A stretch of DNA of 62,778 bases from an uncultured Clostridia bacterium (GTDB lineage Bacteria > Bacillota > Clostridia > Oscillospirales > Acutalibacteraceae): contig CANQUS010000010.1 of assembly GCA_947627055.1 (NCBI GenBank), forward strand, positions 1 to 62,778. The letters are read 5' to 3'. How positions within the stretch are numbered: the stretch's first letter is position 1; each line of letters starts with the position of its first letter. Under the pieces are notes generated by a model, which searched no databases, was not told where the DNA came from, and worked only from the letters and a program-made list of their open reading frames with translations. Made by a program: the position numbers and the translations under genes. This document shows positions 1 to 9,558 of the stretch, piece by piece.

Positions 1-1092
1 TCGTCATCATATACTTCCTATACAAATACTGGTCTTGACACGGGTAAGAGCTATTACTATAAAATTGCATCTTACAGGAAGGCAAACAGTTTAACAGCCA
101 TAGGTCCCAAAAGCTCCGCAGTTAAGGGTACGACAACCTCAACCCCCGTTACTGTTTCTAAGGTATTAAAGTCCTCATCGGCGATTAGGCTCTATTGGAA
201 AAAAATCTCATCCGCAGCGGGTTATCAGATTTTCAGATATAATTCTCAAAGCAATAAATATACAGGGCTTTGTACACTGTCCTCCTCCACCTTGACTTGG
301 GCTGACAGAAATCTTAAATCCAAAACAACATATACATACAAAATCAGAGCATACTATAAAATCAATGGAGTTATTGCTTACTCGCCTTACACTTTAGTGA
401 CGGCAAAAACCGATGCTGACAGCATTACGGGAGTTAAAGCCGCCGCCACGTCATATTCCTCTATTAAGGTCAGTTGGGATCAGGCAAGCGGGGCATCAGG
501 CTATCAGATATATATGCTTGCTCCGGATGACAGTGACTATAGGCTGATACATACATCAGGAGCTAACGAATTCAGTTATGTTGTCACAATGCTGAGCCCA
601 TCAACTACTTATTCATTTAAGGTAAGAGCCGTCTACAAAACAAGCGCGTCTCAGACATACGGTGAGTTTGGAACGGCAAGCGCGAAAACACTCTCTGCCG
701 AGAAAGAAAGCGTAGCTGCCGAGATCCTTTACAATAAGCTTAATTCGGTGCGTAAGGATAACGGTGTCAGACTTCTTGCGCGCACAGATACTCTTGATAA
801 GGTTGCGTCTCTTCGTGCGGAGGAGATAAGCCAAAATTTTTCGGGAACAAGGCCTAACGGAAAATCGTGGGCATCGGCTCTCAGTGATGCCAATCTTGTG
901 TACGCATTCGCTGCGGAAAACAGGGCCTTCGGCGGTTATCAGAATGTTGAGTCAATAGTAGAAATATGGCTGCATCAGGATATGGAAAGAAAAAATGTTC
1001 TGAGTCCAAACTATAATCAGGTTGGTGTCGGTGTTTACTATTCTAACGGTATTCCTTTCTACTGTGTAATATTTTATCGTCCGTTTTCATAA
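1..1092 (+). CDS. C-terminal part of FN3-repeat surface protein with CAP/SCP domain (5' end outside window)
   Basis: The frame is open from base 1 to the TAA at 1090-1092, so 363 codons are visible and the start lies upstream of the window. The visible part begins with two to three fibronectin-III-like repeats, each with the W/Y pattern and GYQI(F/Y) strand (for example 'AAGYQIFRYN' and 'ASGYQIYMLA'). The last ~125 residues look like a CAP/SCP (PF00188) domain: 'LNSVRKDNGVRLL', 'ASLRAEEIS' and 'YNQVGVGVYYSNG'. The canonical catalytic-like His/Glu are only partly evident. Such proteins are secreted and envelope-associated in Clostridia; substrate and role are unknown. The frame has no stop before 1090, so the first ATG at 292 is internal and should not be used as the start. 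Confidence 0.8.
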   Translation, partial: SSSYTSYTNTGLDTGKSYYYKIASYRKANSLTAIGPKSSAVKGTTTSTPVTVSKVLKSSSAIRLYWKKISSAAGYQIFRYNSQSNKYTGLCTLSSSTLTWADRNLKSKTTYTYKIRAYYKINGVIAYSPYTLVTAKTDADSITGVKAAATSYSSIKVSWDQASGASGYQIYMLAPDDSDYRLIHTSGANEFSYVVTMLSPSTTYSFKVRAVYKTSASQTYGEFGTASAKTLSAEKESVAAEILYNKLNSVRKDNGVRLLARTDTLDKVASLRAEEISQNFSGTRPNGKSWASALSDANLVYAFAAENRAFGGYQNVESIVEIWLHQDMERKNVLSPNYNQVGVGVYYSNGIPFYCVIFYRPFS

Positions 1093-1240
1093 TAGTGATT
1101 CAGTCATTAGGCTATAACAGCCACACGATGTCCGCCTCCATCTAATATCTGCCGTTTCAACGGGAGTGCGATCAACACCGAAACCTAAAAAATTGCTTTT
1201 TGATCATAACAGCTTGTTAAAGCGATTGAAAATTTTAGGG

Positions 1241-1269
1241 TTTACAAGTGCAGAATTGTGTGGTATACT
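1241..1269 (+). promoter_or_regulatory. Sigma-A promoter of rpsO
   Basis: TTTACA (1241-1246), a 17-bp spacer and TATACT (1264-1269). It gives a leader of about 115-120 nt before rpsO. Confidence 0.75.
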
Positions 1270-1285
1270 TGATAAAGCTGATATG

Positions 1286-1366
1286 CCCTATTCTCGGTTT
1301 TGGGTTTAAGCCCCATTATGAGAGGATTCCACATCCCTTTACTGAGATTCAGCAGTATTCATAGGG
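1286..1366 (+). promoter_or_regulatory. Structured rpsO leader, possible S15 autoregulatory element
   Basis: CCCTAT (1286-1291) can pair with ATAGGG (1361-1366), enclosing local helices TCTC/GAGA around a GGG/CCC hairpin, and ACTG/CAGT at 1341-1356. S15 represses its own mRNA through leader structures in several bacteria. The helices are visible; assigning this one to S15 control is inference. Confidence 0.4.
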
Positions 1367-1394
1367 TTAATTTATTAAAAAGGTGGAAAAATCA

Positions 1395-1658
1395 ATGCTT
1401 AAAGAAGAAAAGGACGCTATACTTAAAGAGTATGCTTTACACGAAGGTGACACGGGCTCACCTGAGGTTCAGATCGCTCTCCTGACTAAGCGAATCAACG
1501 ACCTTACCGAGCATCTCAAGGTTCACAAGAAGGATCATCATTCCAGAAGAGGTCTCTTCAAGATGATCGGTCAGAGAAGATCACTGCTCAATTACCTTAT
1601 TAAGGTTGACATTGAGCGTTATCGTTCAATTATCGCAAGACTCGGTATCCGTAAGTAA
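1395..1658 (+). CDS. rpsO: 30S ribosomal protein S15
   Basis: 87 residues, close to the usual 89. It has the family pattern '[19 protein letters not shown]' followed by '[15 protein letters not shown]' and 'RRSLLNYL'. S15 binds the central domain of 16S rRNA and nucleates assembly of the platform. I chose the ATG at 1395 because GGTGG lies 8 nt upstream; the GTG at 1383 lies inside that Shine-Dalgarno sequence. It is followed by pnp, a widely conserved gene order, with two hairpins between them. Confidence 0.97.
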   Translation: MLKEEKDAILKEYALHEGDTGSPEVQIALLTKRINDLTEHLKVHKKDHHSRRGLFKMIGQRRSLLNYLIKVDIERYRSIIARLGIRK

Positions 1659-1712
1659 TGAAAGGCTCTTTTCTGCTCGCGGAACATGCCGAATTGCTCT
1701 CAGAAACAAATT

Positions 1713-1775
1713 AAGGATCGCGGATAACAAACTGTTCACGATCCTTCGGGGCAGTCTGTTTTTATCAGACTGCCC
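1713..1775 (+). terminator. Two consecutive hairpins between rpsO and pnp
   Basis: Hairpin 1 pairs AAGGATCG (1713-1720) with CGATCCTT (1739-1746). Hairpin 2 is a perfect stem GGCAGTCTG/CAGACTGCC (1750-1774) with a TTTTTAT loop. No U-run follows, so this could be an RNase-processing or attenuator site rather than a clean terminator. Confidence 0.5.
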
Positions 1776-1915
1776 TGACTTATATAATAAAAAACGGGCG
1801 GATTTTTCGGCTTTATCAGTGAACCGAGAACATATATAGTCGGATGTGTTTTCGTTTCATTGCTAAAACCGAAGCTTACTCCGTCCGCAAAAAATGATAT
1901 AACGGAGGAAAGTAA

Positions 1916-4090
1916 ATGTTTGAAAATTTTAAGGTTTATGAAACAGAGCTTGCAGGCCGCCCTCTAAAAATAGAAACAGGCAAGATGGCTCTGCTCGCGA
2001 ACGGTTCATGTCTCGTGAGATACGGAGAAACTGCTGTACATGTTGCGGTCACTGCCGCCGCTAAGCCGAGAGAAGGCGTTGACTTTTTCCCTCTTTCGGT
2101 TGACTTTGAGGAGAAACTTTATTCCGTAGGCAAAATACCGGGTTCGTATACAAAGCGTGAGGGACGTCCGTCCGACAAAGCTATACTTGTTTCGAGGGTT
2201 ATTGACCGTCCGATTCGTCCGCTTTTCCCTAAGGATATGAGGAATGATGTTTCAGTAGTTTGTACGGTCATGAGTGTTGACCCCGACTGCCAGCCTGAGA
2301 TTGCGGCTATGATAGGTACATCGTTTGCGCTTAGCATATCCGATATTCCATGGAACGGTCCGATTTCGGGAGTATCTGTCGGCTTGATCGGCGACGAATT
2401 TATTATCAACCCAACAAAGGAACAGAGAGAATTGTCGAAGATGGCGGTTACTGTTGCTTCTACTGACAGCAGAATCGCTATGATCGAGGCAGGCGCGGAT
2501 ATTGTTCCCGATGATGTCATGTTTAACGGCATAATGGCAGGCCATGAAGCCAACCAAAAAATCATAGAACTTATCAAGCAGGCTCAAGCAGAAATAGGCA
2601 AGGCAAAGTTTGAATATCCGAGCAACACGCCCGCACCTGAAATGTTCGACGCTATTTACGAGTTCTCTGTCGAGGATATAAAGCTTGCTATGGATACCAA
2701 TGACAAGAATGTCAGAGATGAAAGACTAAAGCCGATTTATGATGCAACTCATGCAAAGTTTGACGAGCTTTACCCCGATTCTGAGGCGAAGATCGACGAG
2801 TGCCTCTATCTTGTACAAAAGAAGGTCGTCAGACGCTGGCTTCTTGACGAGCAAAAGCGTGTAGACGGCAGAGGCATGGACGAGATCCGTCCGCTTGCCG
2901 CTGAGGTAGCCCTGCTGCCGAGAGTACATGGTTCGGGTATGTTTACAAGAGGTCAGACACAGGTACTTACCGTTGCGACACTTGCTTCCGTAAGTGAACA
3001 GCAAACCTTTGACGGCATAGACGATGAGGAAACAAAAAGATATATCCATCACTACAACTTCCCCTCATATTCCGTCGGGGAGACAAAGCCCTCAAGGGGT
3101 CCGGGCAGACGTGAGATAGGTCACGGCGCACTTGCGGAGAGAGCGCTTGTACCAGTTATACCGTCAGTCGAGGAGTTCCCGTATGCGATGCGGCTTGTTT
3201 CGGAGGTTCTTTCCTCAAACGGTTCTACCTCACAGGGCTCTATTTGCGGCTCTACGCTTGCTCTCATGGATGCGGGCGTTCCGATAAAGGCTCCAGTTGC
3301 GGGTATCTCCTGCGGACTTATCACCGAAGGCGAACGCTGGATGACCATGGTAGATATTCAGGGTGTCGAGGACTTCTTTGGCGATATGGACTTTAAGGTC
3401 GCCGGTACTCATGATGGTATAACCGCGATACAAATGGACCTTAAAATCAGCGGACTTACTCCCGAAATGATAAAGGAGGCTCTCTATAAAACGCATAAAG
3501 CGAGAGACTATATAATTGACGATGTTATGCTTCCTGTTATTTCCAAGCCTCGTGAACAGCTTTCAAAATATGCTCCGAAGATGCTCTCGACTGTCATTTC
3601 GATCGATAAGATTCGTGATGTTATCGGCTCAGGCGGAAAAGTAATACAAAAGATCTGCGCTGAGTGCGACGTCAAGATCGATATTGAAGAAGACGGTCAT
3701 GTGTTTATCAGCGGTCTTGACATTGATAGCTGCAAACGCGCTCTGGGAATCGTTGAAACTATTGCAAACGACCCCGAACCGGGCTCTATTTATAAGGGCA
3801 GGGTAACAAGGATCATGGACTTTGGAGCGTTTGTCGAGATTGCTCCCGGTAAAGAGGGGCTTTGCCATATTTCACAGCTTGATGTTAAACGCACCGAGCA
3901 CGTTACCGACGTTGTTAATGTTGGCGACGTTATAATAGTTAAGGTTCTTGAAATTGATGATAAGGGCAGACTTAACCTTTCAAGGAGGGAGGCTCTCATA
4001 GAAGTAGAGGGACTGACGCCCGAAAATAACGCCGCACCTCACAGACAGGGCGGCAGAAACAGTCATAGAAACGGAAGACCAAACAGATAA
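1916..4090 (+). CDS. pnp: Polyribonucleotide nucleotidyltransferase (PNPase)
   Basis: 724 residues, full length. Two RNase PH-like halves (about 1-220 and 310-540) are followed by a KH domain ('IDKIRDVIGSGGKVIQKI', about 560-590) and an S1 domain ('GSIYKGRVTRIMDFGAFVEI', about 620-690). The tail is basic and Asn/His-rich. The enzyme degrades RNA 3'-to-5' by phosphorolysis in the cytoplasm and can add 3' tails. AACGGAGG sits just upstream of the ATG. It follows rpsO. Confidence 0.97.
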   Translation: MFENFKVYETELAGRPLKIETGKMALLANGSCLVRYGETAVHVAVTAAAKPREGVDFFPLSVDFEEKLYSVGKIPGSYTKREGRPSDKAILVSRVIDRPIRPLFPKDMRNDVSVVCTVMSVDPDCQPEIAAMIGTSFALSISDIPWNGPISGVSVGLIGDEFIINPTKEQRELSKMAVTVASTDSRIAMIEAGADIVPDDVMFNGIMAGHEANQKIIELIKQAQAEIGKAKFEYPSNTPAPEMFDAIYEFSVEDIKLAMDTNDKNVRDERLKPIYDATHAKFDELYPDSEAKIDECLYLVQKKVVRRWLLDEQKRVDGRGMDEIRPLAAEVALLPRVHGSGMFTRGQTQVLTVATLASVSEQQTFDGIDDEETKRYIHHYNFPSYSVGETKPSRGPGRREIGHGALAERALVPVIPSVEEFPYAMRLVSEVLSSNGSTSQGSICGSTLALMDAGVPIKAPVAGISCGLITEGERWMTMVDIQGVEDFFGDMDFKVAGTHDGITAIQMDLKISGLTPEMIKEALYKTHKARDYIIDDVMLPVISKPREQLSKYAPKMLSTVISIDKIRDVIGSGGKVIQKICAECDVKIDIEEDGHVFISGLDIDSCKRALGIVETIANDPEPGSIYKGRVTRIMDFGAFVEIAPGKEGLCHISQLDVKRTEHVTDVVNVGDVIIVKVLEIDDKGRLNLSRREALIEVEGLTPENNAAPHRQGGRNSHRNGRPNR

Positions 4091-4194
4091 AAATTAAAAG
4101 GATACAAAATAATTAGCAGGGGCATGACTCGTGAACCGCACCAATTTGTGTAGACATTACAAAAAGGGGCTACCAAAGGTAGAATAATGATATT

Positions 4195-4404
4195 TTAGGC
4201 AACATACTGACATCTCTTTTCAAGGGGTGTCAGTTTTGTTTTAGTTTGAATGCGATAATTGTTGTAGAAATTTATGTATTCACTTATGAGCAGGCGAGCC
4301 TGCTCGCGGGTTTTGAGTTTAACTCTGTATATACACTCGGTTTTTAGAATAGAAAAGAAATTTTCAGCTAAAGCATTGTCATAAGGATTCCCGCGTCTTG
4401 ATAT
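4195..4404 (-). pseudogene. IS3/IS150-family transposase (OrfB), C-terminal remnant
   Basis: Reading the minus strand from 4404 gives 'SRRGNPYDNALAENFFSILK', then 'TECIYR', 'SEYINFYNNYRIQ' and 'KLTPLEKRCQYVA', ending at TAA (4197-4195). This is the classic end of an IS150-type integrase core, including the DDE glutamate region 'DNALAENFFS'. An in-frame TAA at 4407-4405 cuts off everything upstream, so about 69 codons remain. Confidence 0.85.
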
Positions 4405-4483
4405 TTACTTTTACAACCACCAACGCATTCAACTTAAAACAAAACTGACACCGATAAAATTTCGGTGTCAGTATGCTGCTTAA
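4400..4483 (+). pseudogene. Second IS3-family transposase C-terminal remnant
   Basis: The plus strand reads 'DIYFYNHQRIQLKTKLTPIK' then 'FRCQYAA' and stops at TAA 4481-4483. It is a diverged second copy of the same transposase tail as the minus-strand fragment next to it, not a simple inverted duplication: residues differ (NNYRIQ against NHQRIQ). The 11-bp palindrome at 4444-4472 lies within these codons, so it is not an independent terminator. Confidence 0.75.
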
Positions 4484-4612
4484 ATCTTAATATTTTCTGT
4501 TATAAGCTCTTTTTGTGCTGTCCATACAATTCGGGACAGTTCGCATATAGCCCTCGGGCGGTATTTATAATAAATTATAGGGAGAAAAGAATTATGAAAG
4601 CGAGCTTAATAA

Positions 4613-6208
4613 TCAACCGTAATAGTATCTATACGGGTCATTATTGCTGTACCCAGTGTCGGATGAGCTTTCTTCCGGTTTTTCTTCGTCAAGAGTTACA
4701 GAAATTTTCTTTGTTTCGCCGTTGCGGTAGATCGTCACAGTGATCTTGTCACCGGCCTTGTGATCTGAAATAATAGACGAGACCTCCGTTGACGAGCTTA
4801 CATCCTGATCATCTATTTTAGTAATGCAGTCGCCTACCTCAAGGCCTGCTTTGTCAGCGGCGCCGCCTGATACTACATTCGCTATATATGTTCCCGCCTT
4901 ATCAAGTCTGTATGAGAAAAGCTCATCTGATGAAATATCCTGCAGGCTCACTCCGAGATATGCACGACCTGTAACGTAGCCGTGATCCATCAGATCATCG
5001 AGAACATCAACAACATCGTTTATCGGAATAGCAAATCCAAGCCCCTCGATATCCTCTCCGCTGGATTTAGCAACAACAAGACCAATAAGCTCCGCATTTG
5101 CGTTAAACAGACCGCCACCTGAATTTCCCGGGTTGATCGCGGCGTTAGTCTGGAGAAGATTCTTGCTCTCTCCGTCAATAGTTATATCCCTGTCAAGAGC
5201 GCTGATAATGCCATTAGTTACAGTTCCGCCCAGCTTACCGAGCGGATTGCCGATCGCTACAGCAGTTTCACCGACCTTAAGTTTGTCGGAATCGCCAAAG
5301 GTAACGGGCTTAAGATCCTTTTCATCAATTTTGAGGAGGGCAACATCAATTTTGCTGTCCTTACCTATGAGCTTTGCGGTATATGACTTTCCGTTTTTAA
5401 GTCTTACGGTTATATTGTTCGCGCCATCTATGACGTGATTGTTTGTTATGATATAGCCGTCCTCGGAAATAATAACACCGCTGCCCGCTCCCTGTGAAAC
5501 GTACTGTTGCAAAAACTGACCGTTAACTACTGTCTCGGTGGTTATCTCGACAACGGAATCCGCCGCTTTTTCGGCTATCTCCTGAGTTGTGGTTGCCGCA
5601 ACCTCAGTCCCATCAGCTTTATTTATTACCAGATTCGACTTGGAGCTTTCACTGTTATTACTGCTTTCAGACGAGTTGCTGCTCTCTCCGTTTGCAGCGA
5701 CAATGCCCGAATTGCTTGCGAGCATTGAACCGAGGAAGCCACCGCCTACACCCACGCAGGCCACCAGCGCGAGACAGGCTGCAATAACAACTGTACGTTT
5801 CAACGCTTTTTTGCTTTTTTTAGGTTTTCCCGACGGAGCAGTTTCAGGAGCTTGAACTGCCTTCTGCGGTTGCGCATATGAATCATAGATCCTGTCAGAA
5901 GCAAGATACTGACCACCGCTTACATTATTCGGATTCTGAGCTACATATGTCTGATTTTGCGGATAATCGTTATAATAAGTATTACCGTTAAACTCATTGC
6001 CCGAATAAGAATATGTTTCACCATATGCCGCGGGAGCGGAGTTGGCTGATGTATTCTCATACTGTTCGATCGGACGGTTCGAGGGATAAGTATTTTCATA
6101 GCCCTGAGCCGATGTTCCCGTACTTTCCATATAAGGCTGTGGATTAGACTGTGTATCATGCCCCTGTGGATTTACATATTGTTCGTTTTCTCTGCTATTA
6201 TCTGTCAT
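4613..6208 (-). CDS. htrA: HtrA/DegP-like membrane-anchored serine protease with PDZ domain
   Basis: 531 residues. The N-terminal ~130 residues are Asn/Gln/Tyr/Ser-rich and probably cytoplasmic. A basic stretch and one membrane helix follow (about 139-163, 'VVIAACLALVACVGVGGGFL'), then a Ser/Asn linker and a trypsin-like domain. The catalytic triad is visible as His258 ('TNNHVID'), Asp288 ('SKIDVALLKI') and Ser363 ('NPGNSGGGLF'). A PDZ domain covers about 418-505. Family members degrade or refold misfolded envelope proteins. The ATG at 6208 is 9 nt from GGAGG; the in-frame TTG at 6217 touches that GGAGG and is unlikely. The length of the polar N-terminal region is unusual; its function is unknown. 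Confidence 0.93.
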   Translation of the reverse strand: MTDNSRENEQYVNPQGHDTQSNPQPYMESTGTSAQGYENTYPSNRPIEQYENTSANSAPAAYGETYSYSGNEFNGNTYYNDYPQNQTYVAQNPNNVSGGQYLASDRIYDSYAQPQKAVQAPETAPSGKPKKSKKALKRTVVIAACLALVACVGVGGGFLGSMLASNSGIVAANGESSNSSESSNNSESSKSNLVINKADGTEVAATTTQEIAEKAADSVVEITTETVVNGQFLQQYVSQGAGSGVIISEDGYIITNNHVIDGANNITVRLKNGKSYTAKLIGKDSKIDVALLKIDEKDLKPVTFGDSDKLKVGETAVAIGNPLGKLGGTVTNGIISALDRDITIDGESKNLLQTNAAINPGNSGGGLFNANAELIGLVVAKSSGEDIEGLGFAIPINDVVDVLDDLMDHGYVTGRAYLGVSLQDISSDELFSYRLDKAGTYIANVVSGGAADKAGLEVGDCITKIDDQDVSSSTEVSSIISDHKAGDKITVTIYRNGETKKISVTLDEEKPEESSSDTGYSNNDPYRYYYG

Positions 6209-6408
6209 AGTAATCAACCTCCGATTTATTCATTACTTCACTTGATGTAAATAGTATAAATTGAGAAAGTTAAGAAAATTCACGGATTAAATTAAAAAAT
6301 TTTTAAAGAAATTAAAACAATTTATTTTATTTTAAAAAATAAAATTTGAACATCGTTGTTTACCTCTATAAAAATATATTAACCCGTTTTATTTTATATG
6401 CTAAGCTA

Positions 6409-6435
6409 CGGTATAGCCGCACTTCAGCTATACCG
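6409..6435 (-). terminator. Hairpin downstream of valS
   Basis: A perfect 9-bp stem CGGTATAGC/GCTATACCG lies 22 bp past the valS stop. There is no clear U-run, so this is a possible weak or processing hairpin. The rest of 6218-6456 is very AT-rich and contains no gene. Confidence 0.4.
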
Positions 6436-6456
6436 CAGTCAATATATTATAATAAT

Positions 6457-9078
6457 TCACTTTAAGGCTGCCATAGCAGCTTCGATAAGGGCTAATTTTT
6501 CTGTCATTTTTTCAGCTGTAGCCTTTACCTTGTCAACGACCGGCTTGGGAGCTTTTGAAATAAAGTTTTCGTTATTAAGCTTTCCCTGAGCCATCGCAAG
6601 CTCCTTTTGTACATTTTGAAGCTCCTTGTTAAGCCTTTTAAGCTCTTCTTCCCTGTCAACAAGCTCCTCCATAGGAATGTAAATCTTTGCATCGGCTGTA
6701 ACTATTGTTACAGCGCCGTCGATTGCAAACGAAGATCCGACCTCGACCTCGTTTGCGCTTGCAAGCTTAACAATAAACTTAGAACCGTTTTCATACGGCT
6801 TTTGCTCCTTTGCGGATATATATACTTTAGCCTTTCTTGACGGCGGGACGTTCATCTCCGCACGGCGGATCCTTATAGACTTGATAGCCTCCATGACCAT
6901 TTCCATCTCGCGTGACGCCTCGGGGAAGCAGAGATTTTCGTCATACTGAGGATATTCCTGTGTCATTATCGTTTCGCCCTCGTGAGGAAGAGACTGCCAT
7001 ATTTCCTCAGTTATAAACGGCATAAACGGGTGCAGGAGCAACAGTATTTTTGTGAGGACCCATACGAGAACCTGCCTTGCGTTTTGTGCCGACTCGCCAT
7101 CTGACTGTAAGCGTGACTTTGCAAGCTCTATATACCAGTCGCAGTAGCAATCCCAGATAAAGTCATACAGTTTTTGAACGGCAATACCAAGTTCGAATTT
7201 CTCGAGATTTTCACAAATTTCCTTTGTATAGCTGTTAAGAGTGCTTATGATCCACTTATCCTCTGTCTCAAGATCAGCGGGAAGCACGTTCCTTACATCA
7301 TAGTCGTCTATGTTCATATGGACGAAGCGGCTTGCGTTCCACAGCTTGTTCGCGAAATTACGGCTCGCCTCGACCTTTTCATCCGAGAAACGCATATCGT
7401 TTCCGGGACTGTTTCCGTTCGCAAGGGTAAAGCGGAGAGCATCCGCGCCGTATTTATCTATTATCTCAAGCGGATCAATGCCGTTGCCGAGGGACTTTGA
7501 CATTTTTCTGCCCTGAGCGTCCCTGACAAGACCATGGATAAGTACAGTGTCGAACGGGGCTCTGCCTGTCTGCTCTATTCCCGAAAACATCATTCTCATG
7601 ACCCAGAACGGGATAATATCATAACCGGTAACAAGGGTATTGGTCGGATAGTAATGCTTAAAATCCTCAGTGTTTTCCGGCCAGCCAAGTGTAGAGAACG
7701 GCCAAAGCGCGGAACTGAACCATGTATCGAGCGTATCGGGGTCTTGAGTAATATTTTTGCTTCCGCACTTGCCGCAGGAGCATGGCTCAAGCGCGGAAAC
7801 AGTGATCTCTCCGCAGTCGGAGCAGTACCACGCGGGGATTCTGTGACCCCACCAAAGCTGACGGGATATGCACCAATCCCTTATATTTTCAAGCCAATGG
7901 AAATATACCTTTTCAAATCTGCGGGGTATGAACCTTGTTTCGCCGTTCTTAACAGCGTCTATCGCGGGACCTGCCAACGGCTTCATCTTGACGAACCATT
8001 GCTTTGAAACCCTCGGCTCTACCGTAGTTCCGCAGCGATAGCACGTTCCTACATTATGCGAGTAGTCCTCTATTTCTACGAGAGCACCCTCCTTTTCCAG
8101 GTCGGCAACGATAGCCTTTCTGGCCTCGTATCTATCCATACCCGCATACTTAGGATAGTCCTCCGTGATTTTTGCGTCAGGTGTCAGGACATTTATAACC
8201 TCAAGATCATGACGCAGGCCGACCTCGAAGTCGTTCGGGTCGTGGGCAGGCGTTATCTTGACAACGCCTGTCCCAAAGTCCATCTCTACATAGTTGTCCG
8301 AAATAACAGGGATCTCCCTGTGTACTATCGGTAGTATAAGTGTTTTTCCTACTATATCCTTATATCTGTCATCATCAGGATTTACGGCGACGGCTGTATC
8401 TCCTAAGAGTGTTTCGGGACGTGTTGTCGCAAGTTCGAGATAGCCGCTCCCGTCCTTAAACGGATAACGAAGATGCCAAAAATGTCCCTGCTGCTCCTCG
8501 TACTCGACCTCGGCGTCGGATATCGACGTCAGACAATGGGGACACCAGTTTATGATCCGCTCCCCACGGTAAATAAGACCCTTATCATACAGCTTGACGA
8601 AAACCTCGTTGACAGCCTTATTACAGCCCTCGTCAAGCGTAAAGCGCTCACGATCCCAGTCGCAGCTTGATCCAAGCTTTTTTAGCTGGCCGCATATCCT
8701 TCCTCCGTACTTGTTCTTCCATTCCCACGCGCGCTCAAGGAATTTTTCTCTGCCGAGTTCTTCCTTGGTAAGTCCCTCTTTCTTCATATCCTCGACTATC
8801 TTAGCCTCAGTTGCAATAGAAGCGTGATCCGTGCCGGGAAGCCATAATGTATCATAGCCCGCCATTCTGTGATAGCGGATAAGTATATCCTGTAAGGTTT
8901 CATCTAGTGCGTGTCCCATATGAAGCTGTCCAGTAATATTCGGCGGCGGCATAACTATTGTATAGGGCTTTTTATCCTTTTCACACTTCGCGTGGAAGTA
9001 TCCTCCCTTTATCCAAAAGTCATATGTTCTGTCCTCTACCTCGCTCGGGTCATACGCCTTTGCAAGCTCCTTAGCCAT
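6457..9078 (-). CDS. valS: Valyl-tRNA synthetase
   Basis: 873 residues, normal for the family. Class I signatures are present: '[14 protein letters not shown]' (HIGH motif, about 45-57) and 'KMSKSLGNG' (about 525). '[13 protein letters not shown]' and the editing-domain segment '[16 protein letters not shown]' mark it as ValRS rather than IleRS or LeuRS. A C-terminal coiled-coil tRNA-binding arm ('[15 protein letters not shown]' onward) is present. It charges tRNA-Val and hydrolyses mischarged Thr-tRNA. GGAGG lies just upstream of the ATG, with its own consensus promoter about 140 bp upstream. I see no T-box in the leader. Confidence 0.97.
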   Translation of the reverse strand: MAKELAKAYDPSEVEDRTYDFWIKGGYFHAKCEKDKKPYTIVMPPPNITGQLHMGHALDETLQDILIRYHRMAGYDTLWLPGTDHASIATEAKIVEDMKKEGLTKEELGREKFLERAWEWKNKYGGRICGQLKKLGSSCDWDRERFTLDEGCNKAVNEVFVKLYDKGLIYRGERIINWCPHCLTSISDAEVEYEEQQGHFWHLRYPFKDGSGYLELATTRPETLLGDTAVAVNPDDDRYKDIVGKTLILPIVHREIPVISDNYVEMDFGTGVVKITPAHDPNDFEVGLRHDLEVINVLTPDAKITEDYPKYAGMDRYEARKAIVADLEKEGALVEIEDYSHNVGTCYRCGTTVEPRVSKQWFVKMKPLAGPAIDAVKNGETRFIPRRFEKVYFHWLENIRDWCISRQLWWGHRIPAWYCSDCGEITVSALEPCSCGKCGSKNITQDPDTLDTWFSSALWPFSTLGWPENTEDFKHYYPTNTLVTGYDIIPFWVMRMMFSGIEQTGRAPFDTVLIHGLVRDAQGRKMSKSLGNGIDPLEIIDKYGADALRFTLANGNSPGNDMRFSDEKVEASRNFANKLWNASRFVHMNIDDYDVRNVLPADLETEDKWIISTLNSYTKEICENLEKFELGIAVQKLYDFIWDCYCDWYIELAKSRLQSDGESAQNARQVLVWVLTKILLLLHPFMPFITEEIWQSLPHEGETIMTQEYPQYDENLCFPEASREMEMVMEAIKSIRIRRAEMNVPPSRKAKVYISAKEQKPYENGSKFIVKLASANEVEVGSSFAIDGAVTIVTADAKIYIPMEELVDREEELKRLNKELQNVQKELAMAQGKLNNENFISKAPKPVVDKVKATAEKMTEKLALIEAAMAALK

Positions 9079-9148
9079 ATATTATTCCTCCAAAATCCAC
9101 AAATCATTCGCATATCGGGATACACCCTGTTAAGCGTTACTTTCAATA

Positions 9149-9208
9149 AGGTACTTACCCCGTCATTCAGCGTGGCAAGTGCAGAGTAAGCCGGTTACTC
9201 AAACACCT
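9149..9208 (-). promoter_or_regulatory. Three-way-junction-like fold in the valS leader
   Basis: On the minus strand AGGT (9208-9205) can pair with ACCT (9152-9149). This encloses GAGTAA/TTACTC (9200-9195 with 9189-9184) and ACTTGCC/GGTAAGT (9180-9174 with 9159-9153, one G-U). The helices are visible; any regulatory role is inference. Confidence 0.35.
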
Positions 9209-9215
9209 AAGTTAT

Positions 9216-9244
9216 ATTATCCCACTATAAGCGTATAATGTCAA
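9216..9244 (-). promoter_or_regulatory. Sigma-A promoter of valS
   Basis: On the minus strand: TTGACA (9244-9239), a 17-bp spacer and GATAAT (9221-9216). The other half of this 480-bp gap (9245-9558) holds the AT-rich leader of the next gene, where CTGTGCT (9415-9421) can pair with AGCACAG (9457-9463). No recognised riboswitch is visible. Confidence 0.75.
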
Positions 9245-9558
9245 CTATAAAATTGTCCTGACAAGCATAGGAAATAAGGGCAGTTTTCATAATACAACTA
9301 TTGAATTTATAAAAAGCGTATGGTAAAATTTACAAGTAATATTGTTTTTCTGACAATTTAAGAACAACTGCTTAAATATTTCAAACGAGTTGCATAGTTA
9401 AATTTTCCGTTAGACTGTGCTGTACAACTGCCGATATATTAGATTCGAGTAAGCTTAGCACAGAACGCGCAAAGATCAAAGCAGAATAATCTGTTTCCAA
9501 TATTTATTCAGTGTTTCCTTGAAAAGCAAGATTGCATAAAAATAAGGAGGAATGATTT

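Larger units (their letters stand above)
4125..4545. mobile_element. Scar of two decayed IS3/IS150-family element ends joined tail to tail
   Basis: The stretch between pnp and htrA holds two C-terminal transposase fragments on opposite strands that converge with each other. Each stop codon is followed by a similar end: 'CTTTTTGTG' then 'CTGTCC...GGGACAG' (4518-4539) on the plus strand, and 'CTTTTTGTA' then 'ATGTCTACACAAATTGG' on the minus strand near 4130-4160. The 29-base segment starting at 4226 is matched by an inverted copy ending at 4452 with only about two differences. The junction is near 4398-4404. No intact transposase or complete inverted repeats remain. Confidence 0.75.

Noticed and set aside
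4444-4472. Palindrome taken as a rho-independent terminator
   Set aside because: It lies inside the codons of the plus-strand transposase remnant, and a related sequence is present in the other remnant; no U-run follows.
9079-9244. Possible T-box riboswitch before valS
   Set aside because: The leader has hairpins but lacks the conserved T-box core (AGGGUGGNACCGCG); 'AGGGTGTATCCC' is only a loose likeness.
9415-9470. Possible c-di-GMP riboswitch before the BIG2-transglutaminase gene
   Set aside because: A 7-bp pairing and 'GCACAGAACGCGCAAAG' recall the motif, but the conserved GEMM loops and tetraloop receptor are not there.
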